DNA of 64,000 nt from Gillisella terrae. GTDB lineage: Bacteria > Pseudomonadota > Alphaproteobacteria > Rhizobiales > Rhizobiaceae. The stretch covers positions 124,001 through 188,000 of the forward strand of contig NZ_SSOA01000004.1 of the NCBI RefSeq assembly GCF_004801395.1, in the 5' to 3' direction. Numbering within the stretch: the stretch's first letter is position 1; each line of letters starts with the position of its first letter. The notes beneath the pieces were generated by a model. It was not told the DNA's origin and searched no databases. It saw only the letters and a program-made list of their open reading frames with translations. This document shows positions 20,469 through 32,450 of the stretch, piece after piece. The translations under genes and the position numbers were made by a program.

Positions 20469-21875
20469 TCACATGTGTATTGGCTTTGCGAAAGTTGCCA
20501 GTGCCGCTTCCTTCACGGCTTCCGACATGGTCGGATGGGCGTGGCAGGTACGGCCCAGATCTTCGGAAGAGCCGCCAAATTCCATCAGAACGGCTGCTTC
20601 GTGGATCATTTCGCCAGCACCGAAGCCGATGATGTGAACGCCGAGAACGCGGTCTGTTTCCTTGTCAGCCAGAACCTTGACGAAACCGTCGGTGGCCTGC
20701 ATGGCGCGGGCGCGGCCATTGGCGGTGAAGGGGAACTTGCCAGCCTTATAGGCAACGCCCGCGGCCTTCAGTTCTTCCTCGGTCTTGCCAACAGAGGCCA
20801 CTTCCGGCTGGGTGTAAACCACACCCGGAATGACATCGTAATTCACATGGCCGTGCTGACCGGAGAGAATTTCGGCCAGAGCCACGCCTTCATCTTCAGC
20901 CTTATGGGCCAGCATTGGACCCTTGACCACATCGCCGATGGCATAAATGCCAGCCACATTGGTCTGGAAGTGGTTGTCGATTTCCACGCGGCCACGGTTG
21001 TCGAGGGCAACGCCAACAGCTTCAAGGCCAAGGCCTGTGGTGTATGGCTTGCGGCCTGTGGCCACCAGCACAACATCGGCTTCCAGAGTGGTGGCTTCGC
21101 CGCCCTTGGCAGGCTCGAATGTCACCTTGGCCCCAGTGCCAGACTTCTCAACGGCGGTAACCTTGGCACCGAGGTTGAATTCCATGCCCTGCTTGACCAG
21201 CATGCGCTGGAACTGCTTGGACACTTCGCCGTCCATGCCGCCCAAAATCGTATCAAGATATTCAACCACTGTGACCTTGGCACCCAGACGCGCCCAGACC
21301 GAGCCAAGCTCAAGGCCGATCACGCCGCCGCCAACCACGATCATCTTGCCCGGCACCTTGTCCAGCGCGATACCGCCGGTGGACGACACAATGATCTTCT
21401 CATCAATATCAACAGCAACGCCGGGAATGCCAGCCACATCCGAGCCAGTAGCGATCACGATGTTCTTGGTTTCCAGAACCTGCTCTTCGCCCTTGTCATT
21501 GGTGACAGAGACCTTGCCAGCAGCCACGATCTTGCCGGTGCCAATCACACCATCAATCTTGTTCTTCTTGAACAGGAAGGACACGCCTTCAACATTGGCC
21601 TTCACGGTGGCATCCTTATGGGCCATCATCTTGGGCAGGTTCAGCGTTGGCGCGCCAACATCCACACCCAGATCAGCCATGCCATGGGCGGCCTGATGGA
21701 ACATTTCGGAGGCATGCAGCAGCGCCTTGGAGGGGATGCAGCCGACGTTGAGGCAAGTGCCGCCGTAAGTGGCGCGCTTTTCAACCACAGCCACCTTCAT
21801 GCCAAGCTGAGCGGCCTTGATTGCACAGACATAACCGCCGGGGCCGCTACCAATGACAACAAGATCATACGCCAT
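20469..21875 (-). CDS. lpdA: Dihydrolipoyl dehydrogenase (E3)
   Basis: FAD enzyme reoxidising the lipoyl groups of E2; here presumably E3 of the 2-oxoglutarate dehydrogenase complex. Protein of 468 residues: FAD motif VIGSGPGGYVCAIKAAQLG at the N-terminus, the redox-active disulfide GGTCLNVGCIPSK, NAD motif GGGVIGLELGSVWARLG, and C-terminal catalytic His/Glu in HAHPTMSEAVKE. It lies downstream of sucB with a LysE and a MAPEG gene between them. Confidence 0.97.
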   Translation of the reverse strand: MAYDLVVIGSGPGGYVCAIKAAQLGMKVAVVEKRATYGGTCLNVGCIPSKALLHASEMFHQAAHGMADLGVDVGAPTLNLPKMMAHKDATVKANVEGVSFLFKKNKIDGVIGTGKIVAAGKVSVTNDKGEEQVLETKNIVIATGSDVAGIPGVAVDIDEKIIVSSTGGIALDKVPGKMIVVGGGVIGLELGSVWARLGAKVTVVEYLDTILGGMDGEVSKQFQRMLVKQGMEFNLGAKVTAVEKSGTGAKVTFEPAKGGEATTLEADVVLVATGRKPYTTGLGLEAVGVALDNRGRVEIDNHFQTNVAGIYAIGDVVKGPMLAHKAEDEGVALAEILSGQHGHVNYDVIPGVVYTQPEVASVGKTEEELKAAGVAYKAGKFPFTANGRARAMQATDGFVKVLADKETDRVLGVHIIGFGAGEMIHEAAVLMEFGGSSEDLGRTCHAHPTMSEAVKEAALATFAKPIHM

Positions 21876-21962
21876 TTTTCATTCCTTTATATCAAACGTT
21901 ATGCCACCCATCGCGGTGGGTTTCAGGCAAAGCACAAAACGAGGGGCGCAAAGCGCCCCGGA

Positions 21963-22604
21963 TTAACTGGCCTTCTCGGTCGCAAGTTTCAGACCCAGCA
22001 CGATGAAGACAGCGCCACTGACGCGGTCGATCCATTGGCTGGCCCTTGAGAAAGCCGCACGCATCTTTGGCGTCGTCATGAACAGGCTGACGCCAACAAA
22101 CCACAGGATCAGGCAGCTTGCCATCACCAGACCATAGCCAAACTTAACGGAAATCGGCGTGTGAATGCTGACCACCGTGGAGAAGATCGACAGGAAGAAA
22201 AACACCGCCTTCGGGTTCAGCGCATTGGCAGCAAAGCCAAGAAAAAAGGCTTTCGACACGGATTGCTGCTTGCGATCGCGAACATCAGCGGTCGGCTGCG
22301 CAGTCAGGTCGGATTTCCCGGCCCGCAGCGCTTTCACGCCTATATAGAGCAGGTAAGCAACGCCACACCATTTGACGATGTTAAACAGATAGATCGATTG
22401 AGATATAATCAGACCAAGACCCAGAATGGTGTAGGTGACATGAAACATCAGCGCTGTGCCGATGCCAAAACTGGTGATGATTGCCTCGCGTCGGCCATGG
22501 ATCAGCGATTGGCGCATCACCATAGCGAGATCCGCGCCTGGCGACACAATGGCAAAAACAAAAATTGCCATCAGGGATGCGAGTTCAAACAGATAGGGAT
22601 GCAT
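21963..22604 (-). CDS. LysE/RhtB-family amino acid exporter
   Basis: Inner-membrane efflux protein of 213 residues with about six spans. It carries the family signature SPGADLAMVMRQSLIHGRREAI near the N-terminus and NPKAVFFFLSIF in the middle. Substrate cannot be told; relatives export threonine, homoserine, lysine or other amino acids. It sits inside the suc-lpd block on the same strand. It may be cotranscribed with the MAPEG gene (32-base gap). Confidence 0.9.
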   Translation of the reverse strand: MHPYLFELASLMAIFVFAIVSPGADLAMVMRQSLIHGRREAIITSFGIGTALMFHVTYTILGLGLIISQSIYLFNIVKWCGVAYLLYIGVKALRAGKSDLTAQPTADVRDRKQQSVSKAFFLGFAANALNPKAVFFFLSIFSTVVSIHTPISVKFGYGLVMASCLILWFVGVSLFMTTPKMRAAFSRASQWIDRVSGAVFIVLGLKLATEKAS

Positions 22605-22636
22605 CGACGGTCCTCGTTCAGCTCAACCTGCGCGGA

Positions 22637-23050
22637 TTAAAACAGCAACACCAACAGCATTGCAACCAAGCCAGCCAAAGAGCCCAGCCACACCAGCGAG
22701 CGGATGTAGGGGATGCCTGCCAGATAAAGCGGGATATAGATAATCCGACATGCCAACCACACCCATGCCCCGATCAGGCCAAAGCCATGGGGATCCCCGG
22801 CAAGGGTAAGGCTGAAGGCAAGAGCGATAAAGGCAGGATAGGTTTCGCGATAATTGGCCGATGCGCGTTCGGCACGACCGGCGATTTTACCGCTCGGCTT
22901 TCTATCACCATCACGGGGGCCGGCGTTCCAGTCCGTTCCCAATTCCTTTGTCGCTGTCATGCCTTGCAGCATGATATGGACAATCAAAAGAACAACACTC
23001 AGCCCAATGATGGGCAAAAAAGGCGACGCGGCAAGAAAAGTCGGCTGCAT
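22637..23050 (-). CDS. MAPEG-family membrane protein
   Basis: A 137-residue protein with four membrane spans, related to the MAPEG superfamily (membrane-associated proteins in eicosanoid and glutathione metabolism). The family-like stretch is ASANYRETYPAFIALAFSL, followed by GAWVWLACRIIYIPLYLAGIPYIR. The bacterial function is unknown. GGAGCC lies before the ATG at 23050; the frame extends to 23107, but that part is atypical. It sits between sucB (100-base gap) and the LysE gene. Confidence 0.85.
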   Translation of the reverse strand: MQPTFLAASPFLPIIGLSVVLLIVHIMLQGMTATKELGTDWNAGPRDGDRKPSGKIAGRAERASANYRETYPAFIALAFSLTLAGDPHGFGLIGAWVWLACRIIYIPLYLAGIPYIRSLVWLGSLAGLVAMLLVLLF

Positions 23051-23150
23051 GATCAGGCTCCACTTTTTGGGATGAAACAATTCCAGCTGAAACGCCGCGG
23101 CACCCATCGTCTCCCGTCACCCGAAGACGACGGGAGAAAACGTCATGATC

Positions 23151-24389
23151 TTAGAGGTCGAGAACCAGACGCTCTGGATCTTCCAGGCTTTCCTTGACGC
23201 GCACGAGGAAGGTCACGGCTTCCTTACCGTCAACAATACGGTGGTCGTAGGACAGCGCCAGATACATCATCGGACGGATGACGATCTGACCGCCAACAAC
23301 AACCGGACGATCCTGAATCTTGTGCATGCCCAGAATACCGGACTGCGGCGCGTTCAGGATCGGCGAGGACATCAGCGAACCATAGACACCACCATTGGTG
23401 ATGGTAAACGTGCCGCCCTGCATGTCAGCCATGGAGAGCGAACCATCGCGGGCTGCCTTGGCCAAACGACCCAGTTCCTTTTCAACGCCCGAGATCGACA
23501 GCTGATCAGCATCGCGGATCACAGGAACCACGAGGCCCTTGTCGGTGCCAACAGCCATGCCGACGTGACAATAGTTCTTGTAGATGATGTCTGTGCCGTC
23601 GATTTCGGCGTTGACAGCAGGCAGTTCCTTCAGGGCGTGGGTCACGGCCTTGGTGAAGAAGCCCATGAAGCCCAGCTTGACGCCGTGCTTCTTCTCAAAA
23701 ATGTCCTTGTACTTGTTGCGCAGGCTCATCACAGCCGACATGTCCACTTCATTGTAAGTGGTCAGCATGGCAGCGGTGTTCTGGGCATCCTTCAAACGCT
23801 TGGCAATGGTCTGGCGCAGGCGGGTCATCTTGACGCGCTCTTCGCGCGATGCATCGTCAGCGCTGGAAACCGGACGGGGTGCCGCAGGAGCAGCCGGTGC
23901 AGCAGCAACCGGACCCTTGGCAATGGCTGCAAGCACATCGCCCTTCAGCACCTGACCGCGCTTGCCAGAGCCGTCAACATCAGCGGTGTTGATGTTGTTG
24001 TCAGCAGCAAGCTTGGCAGCAGCAGGAGCGGCTGGCATGGAACCGGTTGCGGCAGGAGCAGCGGCGGCAGGAGCAGCGGCGGCAGGTGCCGCAGCAGGTG
24101 CAGGGGCAGCCGCTGGTGCAGAAGCAGCAGGGGCGCTGGCACCCGCAGAGGCACCCTCGGTAATGTTGCCCAGCAGCGCGCCGAGACCAACAGTGTCGCC
24201 GTTCTGGGCGACGATTTCGGACAGGACGCCGGAGACGGGCGAAGGAACTTCAACCGTCACCTTGTCAGTTTCAAGCTCGACAAGCGGTTCGTCAACCTTG
24301 ACGACATCGCCGACCTTTTTGAACCAGGTGCCGATGGTGGCTTCGCTGACGGATTCACCCAGAGTGGGGACGCGGATTTCAGTGGCCAT
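23151..24389 (-). CDS. sucB: 2-oxoglutarate dehydrogenase E2, dihydrolipoyl succinyltransferase
   Basis: Core acyltransferase of the 2-oxoglutarate dehydrogenase complex, moving succinyl from lipoyl to CoA. With the ATG at 24389 it has 412 residues: lipoyl domain with Lys43 in [13 protein letters not shown], a long Ala/Pro linker (about residues 82-135), an E3/E1-binding domain ([20 protein letters not shown]) and the catalytic domain ending in [15 protein letters not shown] with the active His. The upstream extension to 24488 overlaps sucA and is not used. It follows sucA on the same strand. Confidence 0.97.
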   Translation of the reverse strand: MATEIRVPTLGESVSEATIGTWFKKVGDVVKVDEPLVELETDKVTVEVPSPVSGVLSEIVAQNGDTVGLGALLGNITEGASAGASAPAASAPAAAPAPAAAPAAAAPAAAAPAATGSMPAAPAAAKLAADNNINTADVDGSGKRGQVLKGDVLAAIAKGPVAAAPAAPAAPRPVSSADDASREERVKMTRLRQTIAKRLKDAQNTAAMLTTYNEVDMSAVMSLRNKYKDIFEKKHGVKLGFMGFFTKAVTHALKELPAVNAEIDGTDIIYKNYCHVGMAVGTDKGLVVPVIRDADQLSISGVEKELGRLAKAARDGSLSMADMQGGTFTITNGGVYGSLMSSPILNAPQSGILGMHKIQDRPVVVGGQIVIRPMMYLALSYDHRIVDGKEAVTFLVRVKESLEDPERLVLDL

Positions 24390-24444
24390 GATAAAACAAT
24401 TCCGTTGATCTATGTGCGTTTCAAACAAGGTGTCTCGGGCGGCA

Positions 24445-27438
24445 TCAGCCGCCCAGAGCGTCCTCAAGGAAGGCTTCAAGCTGGGCAATATGCTTGGACA
24501 TCAGGCCCGTTGCAGGCGATGCTGCGGCCGGACGACCGGTGTAGCGAACCCGCTGGTACTTGGCATCAATATGCGCCAGCACCCATTCCAGATAAGGATC
24601 GATAAACGACCAGGCACCCATGTTCTTGGGCTCTTCCTGGCACCAGACCATCTCCGCATTGCGGAAGCGGCTCAGCTCATTGATCAGCGCCTTGGCCGGG
24701 AACGGATAAAGCTGTTCGATACGCAGCAGGTAGATGTCGTCGATGCCACGCTTTTCGCGCTCTTCCAGCAGATCATAGTAGACCTTACCGGTGCACATCA
24801 CCACGCGACGGATCTTGGCATCCTTCTGCAGCTTGATCGGACCGTCCTTGATCATCTCGGCATCATCCCACAGCAGACGGTGGAAGGAGCTTTCACCCGC
24901 CATCTCCGCCAATGTCGAGGTGGCGCGCTTGTGACGCAGCAAGGATTTTGGTGTCATCAGGATCAGCGGCTTGCGGAAGTCGCGCTTTACCTGACGGCGC
25001 AGGATGTGGAAGTAGTTGCTTGGCGTGGTCACGTTGGCAACCTGCATATTGTCTTCGGCGCACATCTGCAACCAACGCTCGAGGCGGGCAGACGAGTGCT
25101 CTGGACCCTGACCTTCATAGCCATGCGGCAGAAGGCAAACCAGACCCGACATACGCAGCCACTTGCGCTCACCAGACGAGATGAACTGGTCAAACACCAC
25201 CTGCGCGCCATTGGCGAAGTCACCAAACTGGGCTTCCCACAGTGTCAGGGCGTTCGGACGGGCCAGCGAATAGCCATATTCAAAACCAAGCACGGCTTCT
25301 TCAGACAGCATCGAGTTGATCACTTCGTAGCGTGCCTGATTGGGAGCCAGATTGGCCAGCGGGATGTAACGCTCTTCAGTTTCCTGATCGTAGAGAACCG
25401 AATGACGCTGCGAGAAGGTGCCGCGCTCGCAATCCTGACCGGAGAGGCGGATCTTGTGGCCATCCAGCACGGTCGAACCAAAAGCCAAAGCTTCGGCCAT
25501 GGCCCAGTCAATCCCTTCACCCGTCTCAATCATCTGAGCGCGGTTGTCCATAAAGCGCTGAATGGTGCGGTGGGCGTTGAAGCCTTCTGGAATTGACGAC
25601 AGCTTGCGGCCAATGTCCTTGAGGGTCTTCATGGGCACGGCGGTCTTGCCGCGGCGCTGCTCATCGGCGTTGTCAGCGGTGCGCATACCAGACCAGGCAC
25701 CGTCCAGCCAGTCAGCCTTGTTGGGCTTGTAGGACTGACCGGCATCAAATTCCTGCTCCAGATTGGCGCGCCAATCGGCCTTCATCTTCTCAAGTTCGCC
25801 CTCAGTGATCAAACCTTCGTTGATCAGGCGTTCGCCATAGAGCTGAACAACCGTCTTGTGAGAACGAATTTCCTTGTACATCTTTGGCTGGGTGAAGGAA
25901 GGCTCATCGCCTTCGTTATGGCCAAAGCGGCGGTAGCAGAACATGTCTACAACCACAGGCTTGTGGAACTTCATGCGATATTCGGTGGCAACCTTGGCGG
26001 CATACACAACCGCTTCAGGATCATCACCATTGACGTGGAAAATCGGCGCTTCGATCATCTTGGCCACATCCGATGGATAAGGCGACGAGCGCGAATAGCC
26101 CGGATTGGTGGTAAAGCCGATCTGGTTGTTGACAATCACATGCATGGTGCCGGCGACGCGGTGACCGCGAAGACCGGACAGGCCGAGAATTTCAGCAACA
26201 ACGCCCTGACCGGCAAAAGCCGCATCACCATGCAGCAGCAGCGGCAGCACCTTCGCGCGTTCCTTCAGCGGGATCACGTCGCCGTCCCAGACCTTGGCCA
26301 GCTGATCCTGCTTGGCACGGGCTTTACCCATGACCACCGGATTGACGATTTCCAGGTGCGATGGATTGGCGGTCAGCGACAGGTGAACCTTGTTGCCATC
26401 AAATTCGCGGTCAGACGATGCACCCAGATGGTACTTCACGTCGCCGGAGCCTTCGACTTCGTCAGGCTTGAACGAGCCGCCCTTGAACTCGTGGAACACA
26501 GCGCGATGGGGCTTGCCCATCACATTGGTCAGAACGTTGAGACGACCGCGGTGCGGCATCCCAAGCACAACCTCTTCGAGGCCTTCCTGACCACCACGCT
26601 TAATGATCTGCTCCAGCGCCGGGATCAGCGATTCACCGCCGTCGAGACCAAAACGCTTGGTGCCCTTGTATTTTACGTCGATAAACTGCTCAAAGCCTTC
26701 GGCTTCGATCAGCTTTTGCAAAATGGCCTTCTTGCCTTCCAGCGTGAAATCAACGCCTTTATCCGGGCCTTCGATGCGTTCCTGAATCCAGGCTTTCTCT
26801 TCTGGATTGGAGATATGCATGAACTCGACACCCAGCGTCGAGCAATAGGTGCGCTCCAGAATCTCGATCATCTCGCGGACGGTGGCGTATTCCAGCCCCA
26901 GCACGTTATCGATGAAGATCTTGCGATCAAGATCGGCCTCAGTGAAACCATAGGACGACGGCGACAATTCGTTGTAATCTTCAACGGGCGCGGCAATGCC
27001 GAGCGGGTCAAGCTTTGCATGCAAATGGCCGCGCATACGGTAGGCGCGAATCATCATGATGGCGCGAACGCTATCACGGGTCGCCTGCAACACTTCCGTT
27101 TCAGAAACCGGCTTGCCAGCGCTTGCCGCTGCTTCCGCCTTACCCTTGACCTTGGTTTCAATGGCCTTTTCAATCAGACCCCAATTGCCATCCAACGCCG
27201 AAACCAGATCGGTGCGTGGTGTCAAAGGCCAATTGCTCCGCTGCCAGGAGGCACCCTTGGCGGCCTTTTTCACGTCGCTTGGATTATCACCCAGCGCCTT
27301 GAAAAAAGCTTGCCACTCCGACGATACCGAATTGGGATCTTCTTCGTAACGCGCATAAAGCTGTTCGATGTAGATCGCATTCGATCCGTCGAGAAAAGAC
27401 GTGATCTGAAATTGCTCGTTGGCTTCTTGCCTTGCCAT
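24445..27438 (-). CDS. sucA: 2-oxoglutarate dehydrogenase E1
   Basis: Thiamin-diphosphate enzyme that decarboxylates 2-oxoglutarate and succinylates the lipoyl group of SucB. Protein of 997 residues, normal for alphaproteobacterial SucA. The N-terminal E2-contact segment is [21 protein letters not shown]. Further landmarks are [19 protein letters not shown], the ThDP region [14 protein letters not shown] with [10 protein letters not shown], and [20 protein letters not shown]. It is preceded by a 168-base gap after sucD, so it may have its own promoter within the suc cluster. Confidence 0.98.
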   Translation of the reverse strand: MARQEANEQFQITSFLDGSNAIYIEQLYARYEEDPNSVSSEWQAFFKALGDNPSDVKKAAKGASWQRSNWPLTPRTDLVSALDGNWGLIEKAIETKVKGKAEAAASAGKPVSETEVLQATRDSVRAIMMIRAYRMRGHLHAKLDPLGIAAPVEDYNELSPSSYGFTEADLDRKIFIDNVLGLEYATVREMIEILERTYCSTLGVEFMHISNPEEKAWIQERIEGPDKGVDFTLEGKKAILQKLIEAEGFEQFIDVKYKGTKRFGLDGGESLIPALEQIIKRGGQEGLEEVVLGMPHRGRLNVLTNVMGKPHRAVFHEFKGGSFKPDEVEGSGDVKYHLGASSDREFDGNKVHLSLTANPSHLEIVNPVVMGKARAKQDQLAKVWDGDVIPLKERAKVLPLLLHGDAAFAGQGVVAEILGLSGLRGHRVAGTMHVIVNNQIGFTTNPGYSRSSPYPSDVAKMIEAPIFHVNGDDPEAVVYAAKVATEYRMKFHKPVVVDMFCYRRFGHNEGDEPSFTQPKMYKEIRSHKTVVQLYGERLINEGLITEGELEKMKADWRANLEQEFDAGQSYKPNKADWLDGAWSGMRTADNADEQRRGKTAVPMKTLKDIGRKLSSIPEGFNAHRTIQRFMDNRAQMIETGEGIDWAMAEALAFGSTVLDGHKIRLSGQDCERGTFSQRHSVLYDQETEERYIPLANLAPNQARYEVINSMLSEEAVLGFEYGYSLARPNALTLWEAQFGDFANGAQVVFDQFISSGERKWLRMSGLVCLLPHGYEGQGPEHSSARLERWLQMCAEDNMQVANVTTPSNYFHILRRQVKRDFRKPLILMTPKSLLRHKRATSTLAEMAGESSFHRLLWDDAEMIKDGPIKLQKDAKIRRVVMCTGKVYYDLLEEREKRGIDDIYLLRIEQLYPFPAKALINELSRFRNAEMVWCQEEPKNMGAWSFIDPYLEWVLAHIDAKYQRVRYTGRPAAASPATGLMSKHIAQLEAFLEDALGG

Positions 27439-27606
27439 GGTTTCTTGCGGGCCCCGCGCCCGCCTCCCGACTTGAGGTCATAACCGAATATTCGGCCGAA
27501 TATTTGGCTTGTCGAATGTATGCCAGTCAGAAACGACGTTCAACTGGACTTTAAAGACAGAGTGGGCAGGCGCAACGTTGCGCGCCTACCCTTACCCTTA
27601 TGTGGT

Positions 27607-28509
27607 TCAGCCCTTGAGAACTTCAACCAGCGTTGTACCAAGACGCGCTGGAGACGGCGAAACCTTGATGCCAGCCGCTTCCATGGCGGCGATCTTGGAT
27701 TCTGCGTCGCCCTTGCCGCCAGACACCACAGCACCGGCATGGCCCATGGTGCGGCCCTTCGGCGCGGTACGGCCTGCGATGAAGCCAGCCATTGGCTTTT
27801 TACGGCCCTTCTTGGCTTCGTCGATCAGGAACTGGGCTGCATCTTCTTCAGCCGAACCACCGATTTCGCCGATCATGATGATCGATGTCGTGGCTTCGTC
27901 GGCCAGGAACATTTCCAGCACGTCGATGAATTCAGTACCCTTAACCGGGTCGCCGCCGATGCCGACAGCAGTCGTCTGACCAAGGCCTTCGTTCGAGGTC
28001 TGGAACACGGCTTCATAGGTCAGGGTGCCGGAGCGCGACACGATACCAACAGAACCCTTGCGGAAGATCGAGCCCGGCATAATGCCGATCTTGCACTCTT
28101 CCGGTGTCAGGATGCCGGGGCAGTTTGGACCCAGCAGGCGGGACTTGGACTTTTCCAGCTTCGCCTTGACACGTACCATGTCCATCACCGGAATGCCTTC
28201 GGTGATGCAGGTGATGAACGGAATTTCCGCGTCAATCGCCTCAATGATCGCATCCGCAGCACCGGCTGGCGGAACATAGATCACGCTTGCATCCGCGCCG
28301 GTCTTTTCCTTGGCTTCTGCAACCGTTGCGAAGATCGGCAGGGTTTCGCCCTTGGAGCCGGTCCAGTTTTCGCCGCCCTTCTTGGGGTGGATACCGCCGA
28401 CCATCTGCGTGCCGTAGTAAGCCAGCGCCTGTTCGGTGTGGAACGTACCGGTCTTACCGGTCAGGCCCTGCACGAGGACCTTGGTATTCTTATTGATCAG
28501 AATCGACAT
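27607..28509 (-). CDS. sucD: Succinyl-CoA synthetase (ligase) alpha subunit
   Basis: Forms succinate, CoA and a nucleoside triphosphate from succinyl-CoA, with SucC. Protein of 300 residues: N-terminal CoA-binding Rossmann domain ([17 protein letters not shown]) and the active-site phosphohistidine in [17 protein letters not shown]. Its start codon overlaps the stop of the preceding small gene (TAATG), so translation of the two is probably coupled. Confidence 0.97.
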   Translation of the reverse strand: MSILINKNTKVLVQGLTGKTGTFHTEQALAYYGTQMVGGIHPKKGGENWTGSKGETLPIFATVAEAKEKTGADASVIYVPPAGAADAIIEAIDAEIPFITCITEGIPVMDMVRVKAKLEKSKSRLLGPNCPGILTPEECKIGIMPGSIFRKGSVGIVSRSGTLTYEAVFQTSNEGLGQTTAVGIGGDPVKGTEFIDVLEMFLADEATTSIIMIGEIGGSAEEDAAQFLIDEAKKGRKKPMAGFIAGRTAPKGRTMGHAGAVVSGGKGDAESKIAAMEAAGIKVSPSPARLGTTLVEVLKG

Positions 28510-28889
28510 TACTCGGCTTCCTCTTCCTCGAACTCGAGGGGTTCAAATGCTTCAAAAGCGTCATTGGAAAAACGATAGCCCATGCCACTCGCTGGCTTGT
28601 TTGCCAGATGCGCATCAAGGCTCTTGGACCACTGTGTGCGGAACCAATCGAAGTGACCATCAGACTTGGCCACCCCCAACTCGCCCTTCCAGACAAAGAG
28701 ACTGCTATCCTTGCACTTCTCGGTGAAGTAAGCGGCAGCATCTTCCTGGTCGGTGAAATGCGCCCAACGATCAGCAACGCCGTCTTCCGGGCTATAATCG
28801 ATATCCCAGCAGACGAAATAGCACAGGTTCAAATCCGTCTCATTCGGGCCAAACGCCTGACGCTTCACGGTTTTGGATGGAGCAGCCAT
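28509..28889 (-). CDS. Unknown acidic protein inserted between sucC and sucD
   Basis: A 126-residue protein with no recognised domain. With the ATG at 28889 it starts 4 bases after the sucC stop, and its stop overlaps the sucD start by one base, so it is within the sucCD operon and probably translationally coupled. The sequence is rich in aromatic residues ([40 protein letters not shown]) and ends in a very acidic tail ([12 protein letters not shown]). No signal peptide or membrane span is visible, so it is likely cytoplasmic. A longer frame reaching 28964 overlaps sucC and is less likely. Its role is unknown; position suggests a link to succinyl-CoA synthetase. Confidence 0.8.
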   Translation of the reverse strand: MAAPSKTVKRQAFGPNETDLNLCYFVCWDIDYSPEDGVADRWAHFTDQEDAAAYFTEKCKDSSLFVWKGELGVAKSDGHFDWFRTQWSKSLDAHLANKPASGMGYRFSNDAFEAFEPLEFEEEEAE

Positions 28890-28893
28890 CGAC

Positions 28894-30090
28894 TCACGCA
28901 CCCTTGATGGCAGCGACGATCTTCTTGGCAGCGTCGTCCAAATCATCAGCCGCCGTAATGGCAAGGCCGGATTCGTTCAAAAGCTTCTTGCCGAGATCGA
29001 CATTGGTGCCTTCCAGACGCACAACCAAAGGAACCTTGAGGCCGACTTCCTTCACAGCGGCGATCACGCCTTCCGCAATCACGTCGCACTTCATGATACC
29101 GCCGAAGATGTTGACGAGGATGCCCTCAACCTTCGGGTCAGCGGTGATGATCTTGAAGGCCGCAGCAACCTTTTCCTTGCCAGCGCCACCGCCAACGTCG
29201 CAGAAGTTTGCAGGCTCTTTGCCGTACAGCTTGATGATGTCCATCGTCGCCATGGCGAGACCGGCACCATTGACCATGCAGCCGATGTTGCCATCAAGAG
29301 CCACGTAAGCCAGATCCCACTTGGAGGCTTCAATTTCCTTGGAGTCTTCTTCAGTTTCGTCGCGCAGCGCCCGCACGTCGTCGTGACGGAACAGCGCATT
29401 GCCGTCGAAAGAAACCTTGGCGTCGAGAACGCGCAAGTGACCATCAACCATCACGATCAGCGGGTTGATTTCCAAAAGCGCCATGTCCTTCTCGTTGAAG
29501 GCCTTGTAAAGCGCCGGGAACAACGACTTCGCGTCTTCAATGGCCACACCTTCCAGCGCCAGAGCAGCCGAAATCTTGGCCACATCCTCTGCCGTCACGC
29601 CGGTTTCCGGGTCGATGGCAATGGTGTGAATCTTTTCAGGCGTATCGTGAGCAACGGCTTCAATGTCCATGCCGCCTTCGGTGGACACAACGAAGGCCAC
29701 GCGGCCAACCGAACGGTCAACCAGCAGCGAGCAATAGAGTTCGCGGGCAATATCTGCACCGTCTTCGATGTAGAGGCGGTTGACCTGCTTGCCAGCGTCG
29801 CCAGTCTGCGCCGTCACCAGCGTGTTGCCCAGCATGTCTTTGGCATGGGCCACAACTTCTTCAATGGACTTGGCAAGGCGAACACCGCCCTTGGCATCGG
29901 GGCCGAGTTCCTTGAACTTGCCCTTGCCGCGGCCACCCGCATGAATCTGGCTCTTGACCACATAGAGCGGGCCAGGAAGCTGCTTTGCAGCAGCTTCAGC
30001 TTCATCGGCGGAGAGAATGGCCACGCCCTGCGCAACCGGTGCACCATAGCCCTTGAGCAGAGCTTTGGCCTGATATTCATGAATATTCAT
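28894..30090 (-). CDS. sucC: Succinyl-CoA synthetase (ligase) beta subunit
   Basis: ATP-grasp subunit that binds nucleotide and succinate. Protein of 398 residues: N-terminal [33 protein letters not shown] in the ATP-grasp fold, and the C-terminal succinate-binding [20 protein letters not shown]. It lies 30 bases downstream of mdh on the same strand, forming mdh-sucC-unknown-sucD. Confidence 0.98.
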   Translation of the reverse strand: MNIHEYQAKALLKGYGAPVAQGVAILSADEAEAAAKQLPGPLYVVKSQIHAGGRGKGKFKELGPDAKGGVRLAKSIEEVVAHAKDMLGNTLVTAQTGDAGKQVNRLYIEDGADIARELYCSLLVDRSVGRVAFVVSTEGGMDIEAVAHDTPEKIHTIAIDPETGVTAEDVAKISAALALEGVAIEDAKSLFPALYKAFNEKDMALLEINPLIVMVDGHLRVLDAKVSFDGNALFRHDDVRALRDETEEDSKEIEASKWDLAYVALDGNIGCMVNGAGLAMATMDIIKLYGKEPANFCDVGGGAGKEKVAAAFKIITADPKVEGILVNIFGGIMKCDVIAEGVIAAVKEVGLKVPLVVRLEGTNVDLGKKLLNESGLAITAADDLDDAAKKIVAAIKGA

Positions 30091-30120
30091 CGTCTGGTCC
30101 TAATTTTTGAGCCGGGGCGA

Positions 30121-31149
<1,029 letters not shown>

Positions 31150-31180
31150 TCATCGCATAGCCCGACACAGCAAAAAACGC

Positions 31181-31256
31181 AAACGATATTTATGTGATGT
31201 TATTTTTCAATCGTTTAGACTATAAAATTCTTACGTAAAGGTAAGTATTATAGTCA
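31181..31256. promoter_or_regulatory. AT-rich nested inverted repeats upstream of mdh
   Basis: The space between the zapE stop and mdh holds two inverted repeats. One is AAACGAT (31181-31187) with ATCGTTT (31211-31217). The other is a longer imperfect hairpin, 31219-31235 with 31242-31256 (GACTATAA...CTTAC / GTAAG...TTATAGTC). They lie 100-170 bases before the mdh start. The second could end zapE transcription or serve as an operator; it has no clear U tract reading leftwards. Confidence 0.4.
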
Positions 31257-31264
31257 CGAAATCT

Positions 31265-32428
31265 TCACATTTCAGAAAGATCTGATTTACCTTCGTTAAG
31301 ATAGTCACTGCTCTGCATCTCAAACAGGCGCGACGCCGTGCGATCAAACTCGAAACCTTCTGTGCCTTTCTTCTCGGTCAAAAGGGCTTCGGGCTGGGCT
31401 GCGGCGGACGCATGCAAGCGCACTTTGTGGTCATAGAGTGCATCGATCAGAATAATAAAACGCTTGATTTCATTGCGCTTTTGCGGACCAAGAAAGGGGA
31501 TGTGATCGATGAAAATCGTATCGAACCGATCCGCAATGGCAAGATAGTCAGTGGCACCCAAGGGCTGCTCGCACAATTGGGCAAAGGTGAAGCGCGCCGC
31601 CCGCTCCACTGCGCGCGGCACAGGCACCACGCGACCCTTCATCGGAATCTCAATGTGCTGCTCCGGCCGCCCATGGGTAACAGTGCGCCAGGCGCGGTCC
31701 ATCTCCCGATCCGCGGCACTGTCTGCCGGGGTAAGATAGACCGGCAGATGATCAATCTTTTCCATCCGGTAATCGGTGGGTGAATCCAGCGAGCTTACCT
31801 CAACATATTGCTGCAACAGCCCGACAAAGGGCAGGAAGAGGCTTCTGTTCAAGCCGTCGGGGTAGAGATTGTTCGGCTCGACATTGGAGGTTGCCACCAG
31901 AATGCAGCCGCGCGCAAACAGCTCGGTAAACAAGCGCGACAAAATCATCGCATCAGCAATGTCGGTCACGGTAAATTCATCAAAGCACAGCAGTTCGGCC
32001 TGTGCTGCCAGCTGCTCTGCCACCGGCGGCACCGGGTCCGCCTGCTTGGTTTCGCCGTTTTTCAATTTCTGACGATGGGCGTAAATGCGATTGTGCACAT
32101 CGGCCATGAATTCATGAAAATGAGCCCGACGCTTCTTTTCAATCGGAGCCATGGAGAAGAACAGGTCCATCAGCATGGTCTTGCCACGGCCAACACTGCC
32201 GTAAACATACAGCCCCTTGATCGGGTCTTTTGTCTTCTTGCGTTTGGCAAAAATCCAGCCCAGTGCCGAGGATTTGCTGGCGGGCTTGCGCTCTTTCAAA
32301 TCGCCAAGAATGCGATCCAGCTTGCCAGCCACCTCCATCTGTGCGGCATCGGCCAGAAGTTCACCCGATTTTGTCCGCGCTTTCAGCGCCTCGCTGACGC
32401 TGAGGGTGTAATCGGGCATCGGCTGCAT
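31265..32428 (-). CDS. zapE: Cell division protein ZapE (AFG1-like ATPase)
   Basis: AAA-type ATPase related to yeast AFG1; in E. coli, ZapE acts at the Z-ring under stress. With the ATG at 32428 it has 387 residues. Walker A is YGSVGRGKTMLMDLFF, Walker B LLCFDEFTVTDIADAM, and the conserved VATSNVEPNNLYPDGLNR and DYLAIADRFDTIFIDHIP segments follow. The frame extends to 32476 across a hairpin (32451-32474), which argues for the later start. It is located just upstream of mdh on the same strand, a common rhizobial order. Confidence 0.94.
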   Translation of the reverse strand: MQPMPDYTLSVSEALKARTKSGELLADAAQMEVAGKLDRILGDLKERKPASKSSALGWIFAKRKKTKDPIKGLYVYGSVGRGKTMLMDLFFSMAPIEKKRRAHFHEFMADVHNRIYAHRQKLKNGETKQADPVPPVAEQLAAQAELLCFDEFTVTDIADAMILSRLFTELFARGCILVATSNVEPNNLYPDGLNRSLFLPFVGLLQQYVEVSSLDSPTDYRMEKIDHLPVYLTPADSAADREMDRAWRTVTHGRPEQHIEIPMKGRVVPVPRAVERAARFTFAQLCEQPLGATDYLAIADRFDTIFIDHIPFLGPQKRNEIKRFIILIDALYDHKVRLHASAAAQPEALLTEKKGTEGFEFDRTASRLFEMQSSDYLNEGKSDLSEM

Positions 32429-32450
32429 GGAGAACTCCGCAAAAGCGTAT

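Noticed and set aside
20433-22049. Plus-strand open frame of 538 codons opposite lpdA
   Set aside because: Antisense shadow; lpdA has complete active-site motifs on the other strand.
24008-24145. Alanine/proline-rich repeat DNA in sucB
   Set aside because: It encodes the normal flexible linker between the lipoyl and peripheral-subunit-binding domains of E2, not a DNA repeat element.
25858-27483. Plus-strand open frame of 541 codons opposite sucA
   Set aside because: Antisense shadow of sucA; no recognisable domain.
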